NCBI GenBank assembly: GCA_045658965.1
Contig: JAZOVZ010000090.1
Span: 13,236-77,235, forward strand
DNA length: 64,000 nt
DNA from: SVQP01 sp045658965
GTDB taxonomy: Bacteria > Bacillota > Clostridia > Oscillospirales > CAG-272
Reading direction: 5' to 3'
Under the pieces are notes generated by a model. That model had not been told where the DNA came from, searched no databases, and was given only the letters and a program-made list of their open reading frames with translations. Numbering within the stretch: the first letter of the stretch is position 1; every line of letters starts with the position of its first letter. Positions 39,654 to 46,746 of this stretch are shown piece after piece. Made by a program: the position numbers and the translations under genes.

Positions 39654-40025
39654 ATGAAAACTATGACCAGAGTTGTAGCAGTTGCACTCGTAGCTGTTAT
39701 TATGACCATGATGCTGGCTTCCTGCGGTGCAACCATCAACGGTACCTACTCCGCTGAGACCGACCTGCTGCTTGCAAAGGTTAAGTACACCTATGAGTTC
39801 AAGGGCAAGAACGTAACCGTTACGACCGAGACCACCATTCTGGGTACCACCATTTTAAACACCCAGAAGGGTACTTACGAGATCGAAGACGAGAAGATCA
39901 CCTTCACCTGGACCGACGAGGGCGAGAAGAAGGACGACGCTACCATTGTTGAAAGCGGTCCCTTCGATTTCGAAAAGGGCGACGACTTCATTCTGATCGG
40001 CAAGATCAAGCTCAACAAGGAATAA
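39654..40025 (+). CDS. Small predicted lipoprotein
   Basis: A 123-residue exported protein with AAAGGAG 10 bases before the ATG. The signal peptide (MKTMTRVVAVALVAVIMTMMLASC) ends at a good lipobox LASC. The mature ~100 residues are a beta-rich domain: KVKYTYEFKGKNVTVTTETTI, GTYEIEDEKITFTW and a C-terminal KGDDFILIGKIKL. This looks like the small lipocalin-like beta barrels (DUF-type, 'T-Y-x-F-x-G-x-x-V'), common in Clostridia. Codon use is strongly biased (GTA, ACC, AAG) and the promoter is perfect, so it may be abundant. Ligand unknown. Confidence 0.82.
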   Translation: MKTMTRVVAVALVAVIMTMMLASCGATINGTYSAETDLLLAKVKYTYEFKGKNVTVTTETTILGTTILNTQKGTYEIEDEKITFTWTDEGEKKDDATIVESGPFDFEKGDDFILIGKIKLNKE

Positions 40026-40034
40026 GATACGTTT

Positions 40035-40065
40035 AAAAAGCTGTTGCCTTGGCAACAGCTTTTTT
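40035..40065 (+). terminator. Rho-independent terminator
   Basis: AGCTGTTGCC/GGCAACAGCT with TT loop and a long T run, just after the small lipoprotein gene. Its T run abuts the -35 box of the next promoter. Confidence 0.93.
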
Positions 40066-40066
40066 C

Positions 40067-40095
40067 TTGCATTATTATGACGGATGTTGTATAAT
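40067..40095 (+). promoter_or_regulatory. Promoter of the glycerophosphodiesterase gene
   Basis: TTGCAT (40067-40072), 17 bases, TATAAT (40090-40095), directly downstream of the preceding terminator. Confidence 0.8.
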
Positions 40096-40127
40096 ATAGG
40101 TAAATCAACGTTTACTCGGAGGCTGAT

Positions 40128-40862
40128 ATGGAAAAGCATGAGAATACGGTAAAAATCGAAAAAGGACAGACAAAAATGATTGCGCATCAGGGGCTTTTCG
40201 TAGCAGAGAGAGGGAACAGCATTCCGTCCTTCCGCTATGCAAGCACCAAAAGCCATTGGGGGATCGAGTGCGACGTGCACGTGACCAAGGATAAACAGTT
40301 TGTTATCATGCACGACGACAGAACGGGCACGACGGCTAAAACGGATCTGATCATTGCCCAAAGCACGCTGGAGGAGCTGCGCAAGGTCGAGCTGATCAGT
40401 ATGTGGGGGCATGAGCATCCGATAGAGGACAGAAGGATTCCCACCCTGCAGGAATATCTCGGCTTTTGCCGCGCGGGTGGCAAGGTGGCTGTCATTGAGT
40501 TGAAAAATCCTTTTGCAGCCGAGGATATTGCGCTGTTGGTCAAGGCGGTGGAGCAGGAGGTGTCCTTGGATACGGTGAGCTTCATTTCCTTCCATTTGCA
40601 AAATCTGATCGTGCTGCGCAAGCTGCTGCCGGGGCAGAGCCTGCAGTATCTGACTTCGCCCTACAGCGAGGCGATCATGGAGGCGATGGACAAGTACGAT
40701 CTGGATCTGGATATTGCATGGCCGCCGCTTAATCCAGACATCATTCACACGGCGCATGAGCACGGGCACAAGGTCAGCACATGGAACGTGGACGATCCTG
40801 CCGATGCAAAGAAGTTTATTTCATGGGGCGTGGACTATATCACTACCAATTTTATGGAGTAA
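40128..40862 (+). CDS. Glycerophosphodiester phosphodiesterase-family protein
   Basis: A 244-residue TIM-barrel enzyme, cytosolic (no signal peptide), preceded by CGGAGG. The GDPD metal and catalytic residues are visible: MIAHQGLFVAERGNSIPSF (for IAHRG...PENT), GIECDVHVTKDKQFVIMHDD and VAVIELKNP. The late strands are HGHKVSTWNVDDPADAKKF with GVDYITTNFME at the end. The usual R of HRG is Gln and PENT is GNS, placing it in a clostridial variant group. It would split glycerophosphodiesters to glycerol-3-phosphate and an alcohol. Confidence 0.9.
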   Translation: MEKHENTVKIEKGQTKMIAHQGLFVAERGNSIPSFRYASTKSHWGIECDVHVTKDKQFVIMHDDRTGTTAKTDLIIAQSTLEELRKVELISMWGHEHPIEDRRIPTLQEYLGFCRAGGKVAVIELKNPFAAEDIALLVKAVEQEVSLDTVSFISFHLQNLIVLRKLLPGQSLQYLTSPYSEAIMEAMDKYDLDLDIAWPPLNPDIIHTAHEHGHKVSTWNVDDPADAKKFISWGVDYITTNFME

Positions 40863-40879
40863 GTGCTTATAAAAAACAG

Positions 40880-40914
40880 AAAAAACCGTCCGTCTTTCGA
40901 CGAACGGTTTTTTT
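40880..40914. terminator. Bidirectional terminator between convergent genes
   Basis: AAAACCGT-C-CGTC/GACG-A-ACGGTTTT with TTTC loop and T runs on both strands, between the phosphodiesterase gene and rpsR. Confidence 0.9.
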
Positions 40915-40933
40915 CTTATCTTGCAATCTGCAA

Positions 40934-41182
40934 TTAGTCGCAAACGTAGGGCAGAAGAGCAACCTGACGAGCACGCTTGATAGCGGTGTTGAGCTCACGC
41001 TGGTGAACAGCGCAAGTGCCGGACATTCTTCTGGGCAGGATCTTGCCGCGCTCGCTGATGAACTTGCGGAGCTTAGCGGAATCCTTGTAGTCGATATATG
41101 CAACCTTATCGGCGCAGAAAATGCAAACCTTCTTTCTTCTGCGAACAACAGGGCGCGCAGGACGAGAAACGTTTTCAGTCAT
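40934..41182 (-). CDS. rpsR: 30S ribosomal protein S18
   Basis: An 82-residue ribosomal protein with GGAGG upstream. The core YIDYKDSAKLRKFISERGKILPRRMSGTCAVHQRELNTAI is unmistakable. The N-terminus RRRKKVCIFCADK has a CxxC pair, and with the later Cys and His it may bind zinc. The acidic/basic tail is standard. It is last in the rpsF-ssb-rpsR operon. Confidence 0.98.
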   Translation of the reverse strand: MTENVSRPARPVVRRRKKVCIFCADKVAYIDYKDSAKLRKFISERGKILPRRMSGTCAVHQRELNTAIKRARQVALLPYVCD

Positions 41183-41220
41183 CTTATGAATCCTCCTATT
41201 TGATTTTGGGAACGATCGCC

Positions 41221-41691
41221 TTAGAAGGGCAGATCGTCGTCTGTTTTGATCTCCTCAAACTTGGGTGCGGAACCCATGGGAGAGGAGTACGCGGGAGCAC
41301 CGTAAGCATCGGGTGCATAACCGCCTGCCTGTGCATTCGAGCTTTCGCTGCGGCTGTCCACGAACTGAACTTCCTCAGCGACAATGTCGGTCATGTAGCG
41401 CTTCTGACCCTGCTGGTCGGTCCAGGATCTGTTCTGGATAGAACCGATAACGCAGATAGAAGAGCCCTTCTTAAAGAAACGGTTGACAAACTCAGCAGTA
41501 GAACGCCAAGCGGTAACGGTAAAGAAATCGACCTCAGGCTGCTGACCGGACGCATTGTCACGGGAAGCGAATCTGCGATTGACAGCCATACGGAACGTTA
41601 CGACTGCGATGCCGCTCTGTGTCTGCTTCAGTTCAGGATCAGCGGTAAGTCTACCACCGAGGATGACTTTGTTCAGATTAAAATTTGCCAT
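41221..41691 (-). CDS. ssb: Single-stranded DNA-binding protein
   Basis: A 156-residue protein with an OB fold at residues 1-105 (NLNKVILGGRLTADPELKQT; VTAWRSTAEFVNRFFKKGS; NRSWTDQQGQKRYMTDIVA). A flexible Ala/Gly/Ser/Tyr-rich linker and the acidic tip DDDLPF follow, the latter recruiting partner proteins. Length and tip are typical. It lies between rpsF and rpsR, the usual Firmicutes order. Confidence 0.97.
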   Translation of the reverse strand: MANFNLNKVILGGRLTADPELKQTQSGIAVVTFRMAVNRRFASRDNASGQQPEVDFFTVTAWRSTAEFVNRFFKKGSSICVIGSIQNRSWTDQQGQKRYMTDIVAEEVQFVDSRSESSNAQAGGYAPDAYGAPAYSSPMGSAPKFEEIKTDDDLPF

Positions 41692-41715
41692 GTTCTTTGA
41701 CCTCTTGTTTGCCGA

Positions 41716-42093
41716 TTACTCAGCGTCAGCTGCCACTTCGGCAACTTCTTCAACAACTGCAACTTCTTCTACAACTGCAGCAGCCTTAGCAACGGGCTCG
41801 AAGTCAAGCTTGATGGTCAGAGAACGCATAACGTTCTCGTCGATCTGGAACAGACGGTCGAGCTCGGAAAGGAATTCGCCTGCAGCCTTGAAGGTTACGA
41901 CTACGTAGTAGCCTTCGGGCATGTCATTGATAGGATATGCCAGGCGGCGCTTGCCCCACTGTGCAACCTCAATGATAGTGCCGTTTTCAGCAATCAAAGA
42001 AGTGAACTTGTTCACGGTAGCATTGGTTGCTTCCTCACCGTTGGTTACGTCAACGATGAACAGACTTTCATAAGAATTGAGTACCTTTTCCAT
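41716..42093 (-). CDS. rpsF: 30S ribosomal protein S6
   Basis: A 125-residue protein. The first ~95 residues are S6 (YESLFIVDVTNGEEATNATVNKF; QWGKRRLAYPINDMPEGYYVVVTF; LDRLFQIDENVMRSLTIKLD). The extra ~25-residue tail is made almost only of Ala, Val and Glu, a low-complexity extension found in some S6 proteins. GGGAGG lies 9 bases before the ATG. It heads the operon; its leader holds a hairpin that may bind S6:S18 (see separate entry). Confidence 0.97.
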   Translation of the reverse strand: MEKVLNSYESLFIVDVTNGEEATNATVNKFTSLIAENGTIIEVAQWGKRRLAYPINDMPEGYYVVVTFKAAGEFLSELDRLFQIDENVMRSLTIKLDFEPVAKAAAVVEEVAVVEEVAEVAADAE

Positions 42094-42124
42094 GTGTTTT
42101 TACCTCCCTATGGACTTTAATTAG

Positions 42125-42157
42125 ACCGCACACCTCTTCGATTTTTTTATGTGCGGT
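42125..42157 (-). promoter_or_regulatory. Candidate S6:S18 autoregulatory hairpin in the rpsF leader
   Basis: ACCGCACA/TGTGCGGT stem with a 17-base loop, read on the minus strand 31 bases before rpsF. The known rpsF leader motif presents CCG to S18; a CCG is present at the base of this stem. Assignment is an inference from position and this trinucleotide. Confidence 0.45.
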
Positions 42158-42195
42158 AGAGAGACGAACTGCTTTGCAGTCCGCATCGAGGATAT

Positions 42196-42224
42196 ATTAT
42201 ACTACAAACGCAAGAATTTGTCAA
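42196..42224 (-). promoter_or_regulatory. Promoter of the rpsF-ssb-rpsR operon
   Basis: On the minus strand TTGACA (42224-42219), 17 bases, TATAAT (42201-42196), both perfect. The leader is about 95 bases. Confidence 0.9.
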
Positions 42225-42266
42225 TACCTTTTGCAATATTATTTTTTATAAAAAATCACAAAATTA

Positions 42267-42296
42267 TTGCCAAAAGCATGGGGGTTATGTTATAAT
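42267..42296 (+). promoter_or_regulatory. Promoter of the ComEC-like gene
   Basis: TTGCCA (42267-42272), 18 bases, TATAAT (42291-42296), divergent to the rpsF promoter. Confidence 0.75.
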
Positions 42297-42325
42297 ATAC
42301 AATAGTAATGACCATGGAGGATAAT

Positions 42326-43432
42326 ATGGCGCAGGATAATAAGAAAAGGGAACAGGATTACAAGAAGAAAAAGAAGAAAAAGGGCAAGAAGCTGCCCAAG
42401 GCGTTGCGCGTTTGTCTGATTATGCTGGCGATCCTTGCCGTACTGATTGCGATCGCGGTCGTGCTTGCCATGACGGGTGTGATCCCCGCCAATACGGTTG
42501 AGGACTTTTTGGACGGCTTTGTCGGCAAGGGCGTAGAGAAGGCATTGGATAAGATACTGCCCAACGACCTTGTGGACGAGATATTCGTGGATAAATATAA
42601 GGACTTTGTGGATTTCGTCATGGATCTTTTGCCAAAGCCCGAGCGCGTTGCGCTGGACGGCGAGATCATGGTGTATTTCTTTGACGTAGGGCAGAGTGAC
42701 AGTATTCTGATCATGGCACCCGAGGTCAACGTGCTCATCGACGCAGGCGACAACGACTGCGAGGAGGATCTGGAGAAATATCTGGACGATCTGGGTGTTA
42801 CGACGCTGCATTGCGTGATCGCAACGCATCCGCACGAGGATCACATCGGCAGCATGGACATGATCTTGGACGAATTTACGGTCAACAATCTGCTCATGCC
42901 CAACGCTGAGGTGGATACCGATACCTTTAGTGCCACGGGCGATTATACCCGCATGATGGAGGGAGCTGCCGAGCAGGGCTCTGCGGTAACCTACGTTAAG
43001 GGTGGCGATTCCTTCAATTTCGGGGATCTGTATTTTGAATTCCTTGCGCCCAACGCAACCGACTATACCGATCTCAACGACTGGAGCCTTGTCACCAAAG
43101 TGACCTACGGCTCGACCTCCATGATCCTGACGGGTGATGCCGAGGCACATTCCGAGGAGCAGATTTTGGAGAAGTATTCGAGCAGCCAACTGGATTGCGA
43201 TATTCTCAAGTCGGGACATCACGGCTCGTCCTCTTCGTCCTGCAATGAGTTTTTGGATGCCATTGACGCCGAGATCGCTGTTATCTCTTGCGGCACGGGC
43301 AATAAGTACGGGCATCCCAACCAGCCCGTGCTGGACAGATACGCAGAGCGCGGCATGACCGTGCACCGCACCGACCTGGAGGGTACCATCGTCTACTCCA
43401 GCAACGGCGCGGAGTTTACAAGGGTGCAGTAA
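42326..43432 (+). CDS. Membrane-anchored ComEC-like metallo-beta-lactamase hydrolase
   Basis: A 368-residue protein. The start at 42326 is chosen because TGGAGG lies 6 bases upstream; an ATG inside that site is too close. A very basic N-terminus (KKREQDYKKKKKKKGKKL) precedes one membrane segment at ~30-55. From ~115 the metallo-beta-lactamase fold begins: VYFFDVGQSDSILI, LIDAGDNDCEEDL, the metal motif THPHEDHIGSMDMIL, ILTGDAEAHSEEQIL and KSGHHGSSSSSCNEFL. This is the soluble domain of ComEC (DNA-uptake nuclease), here without the channel part. Such stand-alone forms may be anchored nucleases or phosphodiesterases facing outward. Confidence 0.9.
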   Translation: MAQDNKKREQDYKKKKKKKGKKLPKALRVCLIMLAILAVLIAIAVVLAMTGVIPANTVEDFLDGFVGKGVEKALDKILPNDLVDEIFVDKYKDFVDFVMDLLPKPERVALDGEIMVYFFDVGQSDSILIMAPEVNVLIDAGDNDCEEDLEKYLDDLGVTTLHCVIATHPHEDHIGSMDMILDEFTVNNLLMPNAEVDTDTFSATGDYTRMMEGAAEQGSAVTYVKGGDSFNFGDLYFEFLAPNATDYTDLNDWSLVTKVTYGSTSMILTGDAEAHSEEQILEKYSSSQLDCDILKSGHHGSSSSSCNEFLDAIDAEIAVISCGTGNKYGHPNQPVLDRYAERGMTVHRTDLEGTIVYSSNGAEFTRVQ

Positions 43433-43440
43433 GCAAACTT

Positions 43441-43481
43441 AAGTTCTCCCACTTGCAAAAGAGCAGTGGGAGAACTTTTTT
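43441..43481 (+). terminator. Rho-independent terminator
   Basis: AAGTTCTCCCACT/AGTGGGAGAACTT with an 10-base loop, then a T run; closes the ComEC-like gene. Confidence 0.92.
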
Positions 43482-43491
43482 GAAAAAATAC

Positions 43492-43520
43492 TTGACAACT
43501 GAAGAAATACACAGTATAAT
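43492..43520 (+). promoter_or_regulatory. Promoter of tRNA(CAU)
   Basis: TTGACA (43492-43497), 17 bases, TATAAT (43515-43520), both perfect; the same layout as the tRNA-Leu promoter. Confidence 0.9.
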
Positions 43521-43536
43521 GTATAGGTCGTTTGAC

Positions 43537-43613
43537 GGGCTATTAGCTCAGTTGGTCAGAGCTACCGGCTCATAACCGGTTGGTCCGGGGTTCGAGTCCC
43601 TGATAGCCCACCA
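43537..43613 (+). tRNA. tRNA with anticodon CAT (Met, or Ile2)
   Basis: 77 bases with encoded CCA. Acceptor arms GGGCTAT/ATAGCCC pair fully; D arm GCTCAGTTGGTCAGAGC; anticodon stem CCGG/CCGG with loop CTCATAA; T arm CGGGG-TTCGAGT-CCCTG with one G-T pair. It is not the initiator (the acceptor starts with a full G-C pair). Whether it is elongator tRNA-Met or the lysidine-modified tRNA-Ile2 cannot be decided from these features. Confidence 0.95.
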
Positions 43614-43652
43614 AAAAGAGAATGGGGTGCAACTGCACCCCATTCTCTTTTT
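43613..43652 (+). terminator. Terminator of tRNA(CAU)
   Basis: AAAAAGAGAATGGGGTGC/GCACCCCATTCTCTTTTT, loop AACT, directly after the CCA. Confidence 0.93.
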
Positions 43653-43665
43653 GGTTTACTTTCCC

Positions 43666-43776
43666 GACTCAGAACCCCGCACGCGCGGCTTCGCCGCTCG
43701 TGCAAGGTTTGCGCCGGGAAAGTAAGCACATTGGGTATGCATTGGCGCAAACATGGGTTCTGAGTCCCTGATAGCC
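43666..43776. repeat. Palindromic unit 1 ending in the tRNA(CAU) 3' half
   Basis: Outer arms GACTCAGAACCC (43666-43677) and GGGTTCTGAGTC (43755-43766) pair over 12 bp; inner arms TTTGCGCC (43708-43715) and GGCGCAAA (43744-43751). GC-rich hairpin CGCGCGGCTTCGCCGC lies between. The right end, GGGTTCTGAGTCCCTGATAG plus CC, repeats the tRNA's T arm and acceptor 3' arm with one inserted T. Confidence 0.85.
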
Positions 43777-43786
43777 TTTCTATATT

Positions 43787-43846
43787 GCGGGCGATTCTTG
43801 AATCGCCCCTACGATGTATTACGGGCGATTCGTGAATCGCCCCTAC
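43787..43846. repeat. Two type A palindromic repeats between tRNA-derived units
   Basis: GCGGGCGATTCTTGAATCGC plus CCCTAC (43787-43812) and a near copy with TTCGTGAA core (43822-43846), both in the inverse direction. Confidence 0.85.
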
Positions 43847-43850
43847 GTGC

Positions 43851-43953
43851 ACCCTGCACGCGCGGCTTCGCCGCTCATGCAAGGTTTGCGCAGGGAAAGT
43901 AAACACATAAGATACTTATTGGCGCAAACATGGGTTCTGAGTCCCTGATAGCC
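43851..43953. repeat. Palindromic unit 2 ending in the tRNA(CAU) 3' half
   Basis: A second copy of unit 1, differing at a modest number of positions, with the same hairpin CGCGCGGCTTCGCCGC, TTTGCGC and GGCGCAAACATGGGTTCTGA, and ending TGATAGCC. The left outer arm is lost (ACCCTGCACG instead of GACTCAGAACCC). Confidence 0.85.
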
Positions 43954-43962
43954 CCTTTTATC

Positions 43963-44145
43963 GCGGGCGATTCGTTCAGTCGCCCCTACAAGTGTTAATG
44001 ATGAACCCTTCACAATTATAAGACCGAATCGTAGGGGCGATTCAAGAATCGCCCGCACCATTGGGATATGCGCTATCGGCGGCAGCAAGCCACCGCCCTA
44101 CAATCCGTTGAGGCATTTTGCGGGCGTTCTGAGAACACCCCTACG
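43963..44145. repeat. Four more palindromic repeats (types A and B)
   Basis: Type A at 43963-43989, 44031-44056 and 44120-44145 (the last with a GTTCTGAGAAC core), and type B at 44077-44101. With the tRNA-derived units they leave almost no unique sequence between 43.65 and 44.15 kb. No gene is seen here. Confidence 0.82.
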
Positions 44146-44212
44146 AAAACAAGCCTTGGATGTGTTCGGGAAAGAGCATGACGTGCCCCTCTTAATTTTT
44201 TATAATCCCATC

Positions 44213-44241
44213 TTTACATTTCCCCAAAACTGTGCTATACT
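44213..44241 (+). promoter_or_regulatory. Promoter of uvrB
   Basis: TTTACA (44213-44218), 17 bases, TATACT (44236-44241), 36 bases before the start codon. No LexA box was recognised. Confidence 0.78.
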
Positions 44242-44276
44242 ATTATACTGACATACTATGACGTGAAAGGAGAAGC

Positions 44277-46265
44277 ATGATGGGTAATTTCAAGCTGCAC
44301 AGCCCGTTTTCCCCTATGGGTGACCAGCCGCAGGCGATCGAGCAATTGGTCGAGGGGCTGGAGAACGGCGCGCGCTATCAGACGCTTTTGGGCGTTACAG
44401 GCTCGGGCAAGACCTTCACTATGGCGAATATCATTGAAAAATGCAACCGCCCCGTGCTGATCCTGGAGCCGAACAAAACGCTTGCAGCACAGGTCTGCAC
44501 CGAAATGCGCGAATTTTTCCCCGAAAACGCGGTGGAATTCTTCGTGTCGTACTACGATTATTATCAGCCCGAGGCTTACATCCCGGGTAAGGATATGTAT
44601 ATTGAAAAGGACGCTTTGGTCAACGACGAGATCGACCGTCTGCGTCACAGCGCGACATCCTCGCTCTTCGAGCGCCGTGACGTCATCATCGTGGCGTCTG
44701 TTTCCTGCATCTACACGCTGGGTGACCCCGTGGAATACCAGACGCTGCAGATCTCTCTGCGCCCCGGTATGCTGATGGATCGCGACGCGCTGATTCGCAA
44801 GCTGGTGGCGATCAGTTACTCCCGAAACGACCTGAACCCCGTGCGTAACAGCTTCCGCGTGCGCGGCGACACCGTGGAGATCATGACCGCAAACGTGTCG
44901 GACAAGCTTTTGCGTGTGGAGTTTTTTGACGATGAGATCGACCGCATTTCGGTCATCAATCCCGTCACGGGCGAGCTTGTGCGCATTTTGTCCTATGCCG
45001 TGATCTTTCCCGCGACGCACTATGCCGTGTCCGACGAAAAGCGCGACGCAGCCCTTGAAGAGATCCGCCGCGAAATGGTGGACAGAGCCGCATGGTTTGA
45101 ATCCGAGGGTAAGCTGATCGAGGCACAGCGCATTACCGAGCGCACCAAGTACGACCTGGAAATGCTGCGCGAGGTGGGCTTTTGCTCGGGTGTGGAGAAC
45201 TATTCGCGCGTGCTGGCGGGCAGAGAACCGGGCTCAACGCCCTATACTTTGCTTGACTATTTCCCGGACGACTATATTCTGTTTATCGACGAATCGCACG
45301 TTGCCGTACCGCAGGTGCGCGGCATGAGCGGCGGTGATACCGCAAGAAAGAAAAATCTGGTGGACTTCGGCTTCCGTCTGCCCTCGGCATACGACAACAG
45401 ACCCTTGTATTTCGAGGAATTTGAAGATAAGATCAACCAAGCCGTGTTTGTCAGCGCAACGCCCGGTCCTTACGAAAAGGAGCACGCAGAGCAGGTGGCA
45501 GAGCAGCTGATCAGACCCACGGGTCTGCTTGACCCCGAGGTCGAGGTGCGCCCCATCGAGGGGCAGGTGGATGACCTGCTTGGCGAGATCCGCGACCGCG
45601 TGGAAAAGAAGGAGCGCGTGCTGGTCACCACGCTGACCAAGAAAATGGCAGAGGATCTGACCGATTATCTGGAGCAAAACGGTGTGCGCGTGCGCTATAT
45701 CCACTTTAACGTAGAAACCATGGAGCGTATGGAGATCATACGCGATTTGCGCATGGGCGTGTTTGACGTGCTGGTCGGCATCAATCTGTTGCGCGAAGGA
45801 CTTGACTTGCCGGAGGTATCCTTGGTGGCAATTCTGGATGCCGATAAGGAAGGTTTCCTTCGCGGTGAGACCTCGCTCATCCAGACCATCGGACGTGCCG
45901 CGCGTAACGCGTCGGGCAAGGTCATTATGTACGGTGATACCGTTACGAGATCGATGCAAAGTGCCATTACCGAGACCGCGCGCCGCCGCCAAAAGCAGGA
46001 CGACTTCAACAAGGCAAACGGCATCGTGCCGCGTACCGTCGTCAAGGATATCCGCGACGTCATCGACATGGCATCGCCCACGGGCGGCAAGCAGAGCGCA
46101 AAGGCTGTGGAAACAGCCAAGGGCAAGATGAGTCCCAAGCAAAAGGACAAGCTGATTGCAGAGCTGACTGCAGAAATGCGCAGCGCGGCAGCCAAGCTGG
46201 AATTCGAAAAGGCAGCCTATCTGCGCGACCGCATCAAGCGCATTCAGGGAGGAGAAGAGATATGA
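44277..46265 (+). CDS. uvrB: Excinuclease ABC subunit B
   Basis: A 662-residue DNA-repair helicase that loads at damage found by UvrA and recruits UvrC. AAAGGAG precedes two adjacent ATGs (44277 and 44280); either could start. Walker A is LGVTGSGKTFTMANI, the damage-verifying beta-hairpin is YYDYYQPEAYIPGKD, motif II is FIDESHVAVPQ, and motif VI is QTIGRAARNASGKV. The UvrC-binding UVR helix pair is at the end (TAEMRSAAAKLEFEKAAYLRD). Length is typical. Its stop overlaps the start of a small membrane protein gene that separates it from uvrA. Confidence 0.98.
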   Translation: MMGNFKLHSPFSPMGDQPQAIEQLVEGLENGARYQTLLGVTGSGKTFTMANIIEKCNRPVLILEPNKTLAAQVCTEMREFFPENAVEFFVSYYDYYQPEAYIPGKDMYIEKDALVNDEIDRLRHSATSSLFERRDVIIVASVSCIYTLGDPVEYQTLQISLRPGMLMDRDALIRKLVAISYSRNDLNPVRNSFRVRGDTVEIMTANVSDKLLRVEFFDDEIDRISVINPVTGELVRILSYAVIFPATHYAVSDEKRDAALEEIRREMVDRAAWFESEGKLIEAQRITERTKYDLEMLREVGFCSGVENYSRVLAGREPGSTPYTLLDYFPDDYILFIDESHVAVPQVRGMSGGDTARKKNLVDFGFRLPSAYDNRPLYFEEFEDKINQAVFVSATPGPYEKEHAEQVAEQLIRPTGLLDPEVEVRPIEGQVDDLLGEIRDRVEKKERVLVTTLTKKMAEDLTDYLEQNGVRVRYIHFNVETMERMEIIRDLRMGVFDVLVGINLLREGLDLPEVSLVAILDADKEGFLRGETSLIQTIGRAARNASGKVIMYGDTVTRSMQSAITETARRRQKQDDFNKANGIVPRTVVKDIRDVIDMASPTGGKQSAKAVETAKGKMSPKQKDKLIAELTAEMRSAAAKLEFEKAAYLRDRIKRIQGGEEI

Positions 46266-46726
46266 AACAAGCAAAGAAAAAGCGTATTCCGCTGATAAAC
46301 GGCAAATATCTGTGCTGGACGTTGCTCATTTTACTGGGCGAGCTGGTCGTTTTGTGCGCCGCGTACCTGGTCAATCTGTTGGACAACGTGATCGGGTATA
46401 TCATTCTGCCGTTTTTCGGATTTTTCACGTTATATACCGCCTACGAGGCTGCAGTGCTTGCGCTTGAGGCTGTCAGCGTCAGCGCGGACGGCATTGTCGT
46501 TGCGGGCAAGGACGCGCAAGGGCAAACCGTACATTTTGAGCTCGATGCGCTTATGAGCGTTTTCCCTTGCGATCAAAAGGGAAATCCGCTGCCCGCGCAA
46601 GACAAATACGAAAATATCGGGCTTGCGTTCCGCTTCAAGGACGGCAAGCAAAAAATCAGACAGACCTCGCGCCTGACCGCGAAGCAGCTTGCAAAGCTGC
46701 GTGATGCATTGGGCGTGACCGAATAA
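46262..46726 (+). CDS. Small two-TM protein between uvrB and uvrA
   Basis: A 154-residue protein whose ATG overlaps the uvrB stop (ATGA) with GGAGGAGA upstream. A basic start (KQAKKKRIPLINGKY) leads into two membrane segments (LCWTLLILLGELVVLCAAYLV; IGYIILPFFGFFTLYTAYEAAVLAL). The C-terminal ~85 residues resemble a small PH-like domain (VSADGIVVAGKDAQGQTVHFELDAL; IGLAFRFKDGKQKIRQTSRL) of the bacterial PH group. Translational coupling to uvrB and 20-base distance to uvrA put it firmly in the operon. A link to DNA repair is not known. Confidence 0.8.
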   Translation: MKQAKKKRIPLINGKYLCWTLLILLGELVVLCAAYLVNLLDNVIGYIILPFFGFFTLYTAYEAAVLALEAVSVSADGIVVAGKDAQGQTVHFELDALMSVFPCDQKGNPLPAQDKYENIGLAFRFKDGKQKIRQTSRLTAKQLAKLRDALGVTE

Positions 46727-46746
46727 ACACACGAGAAAGACAGAGT

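Noticed and set aside
42094..42325. Riboswitch in the rpsF/ComEC-like intergenic region
   Set aside because: Only short hairpins are seen; no recognised aptamer core such as those for SAM, TPP, FMN or purines.
43562..43906. Minus-strand open frame with LSGTRTPDQPVMSR translation
   Set aside because: Antisense of tRNA(CAU) and of the palindromic units; no ribosome site and repeat-derived content.
43666..44145. CRISPR array
   Set aside because: Repeats are palindromic and of mixed type with uneven spacing, spacers are not unique, and no cas gene is near.
44161..44276. LexA box upstream of uvrB
   Set aside because: No GAAC-N4-GTTC (Gram-positive SOS box) could be found near the promoter.
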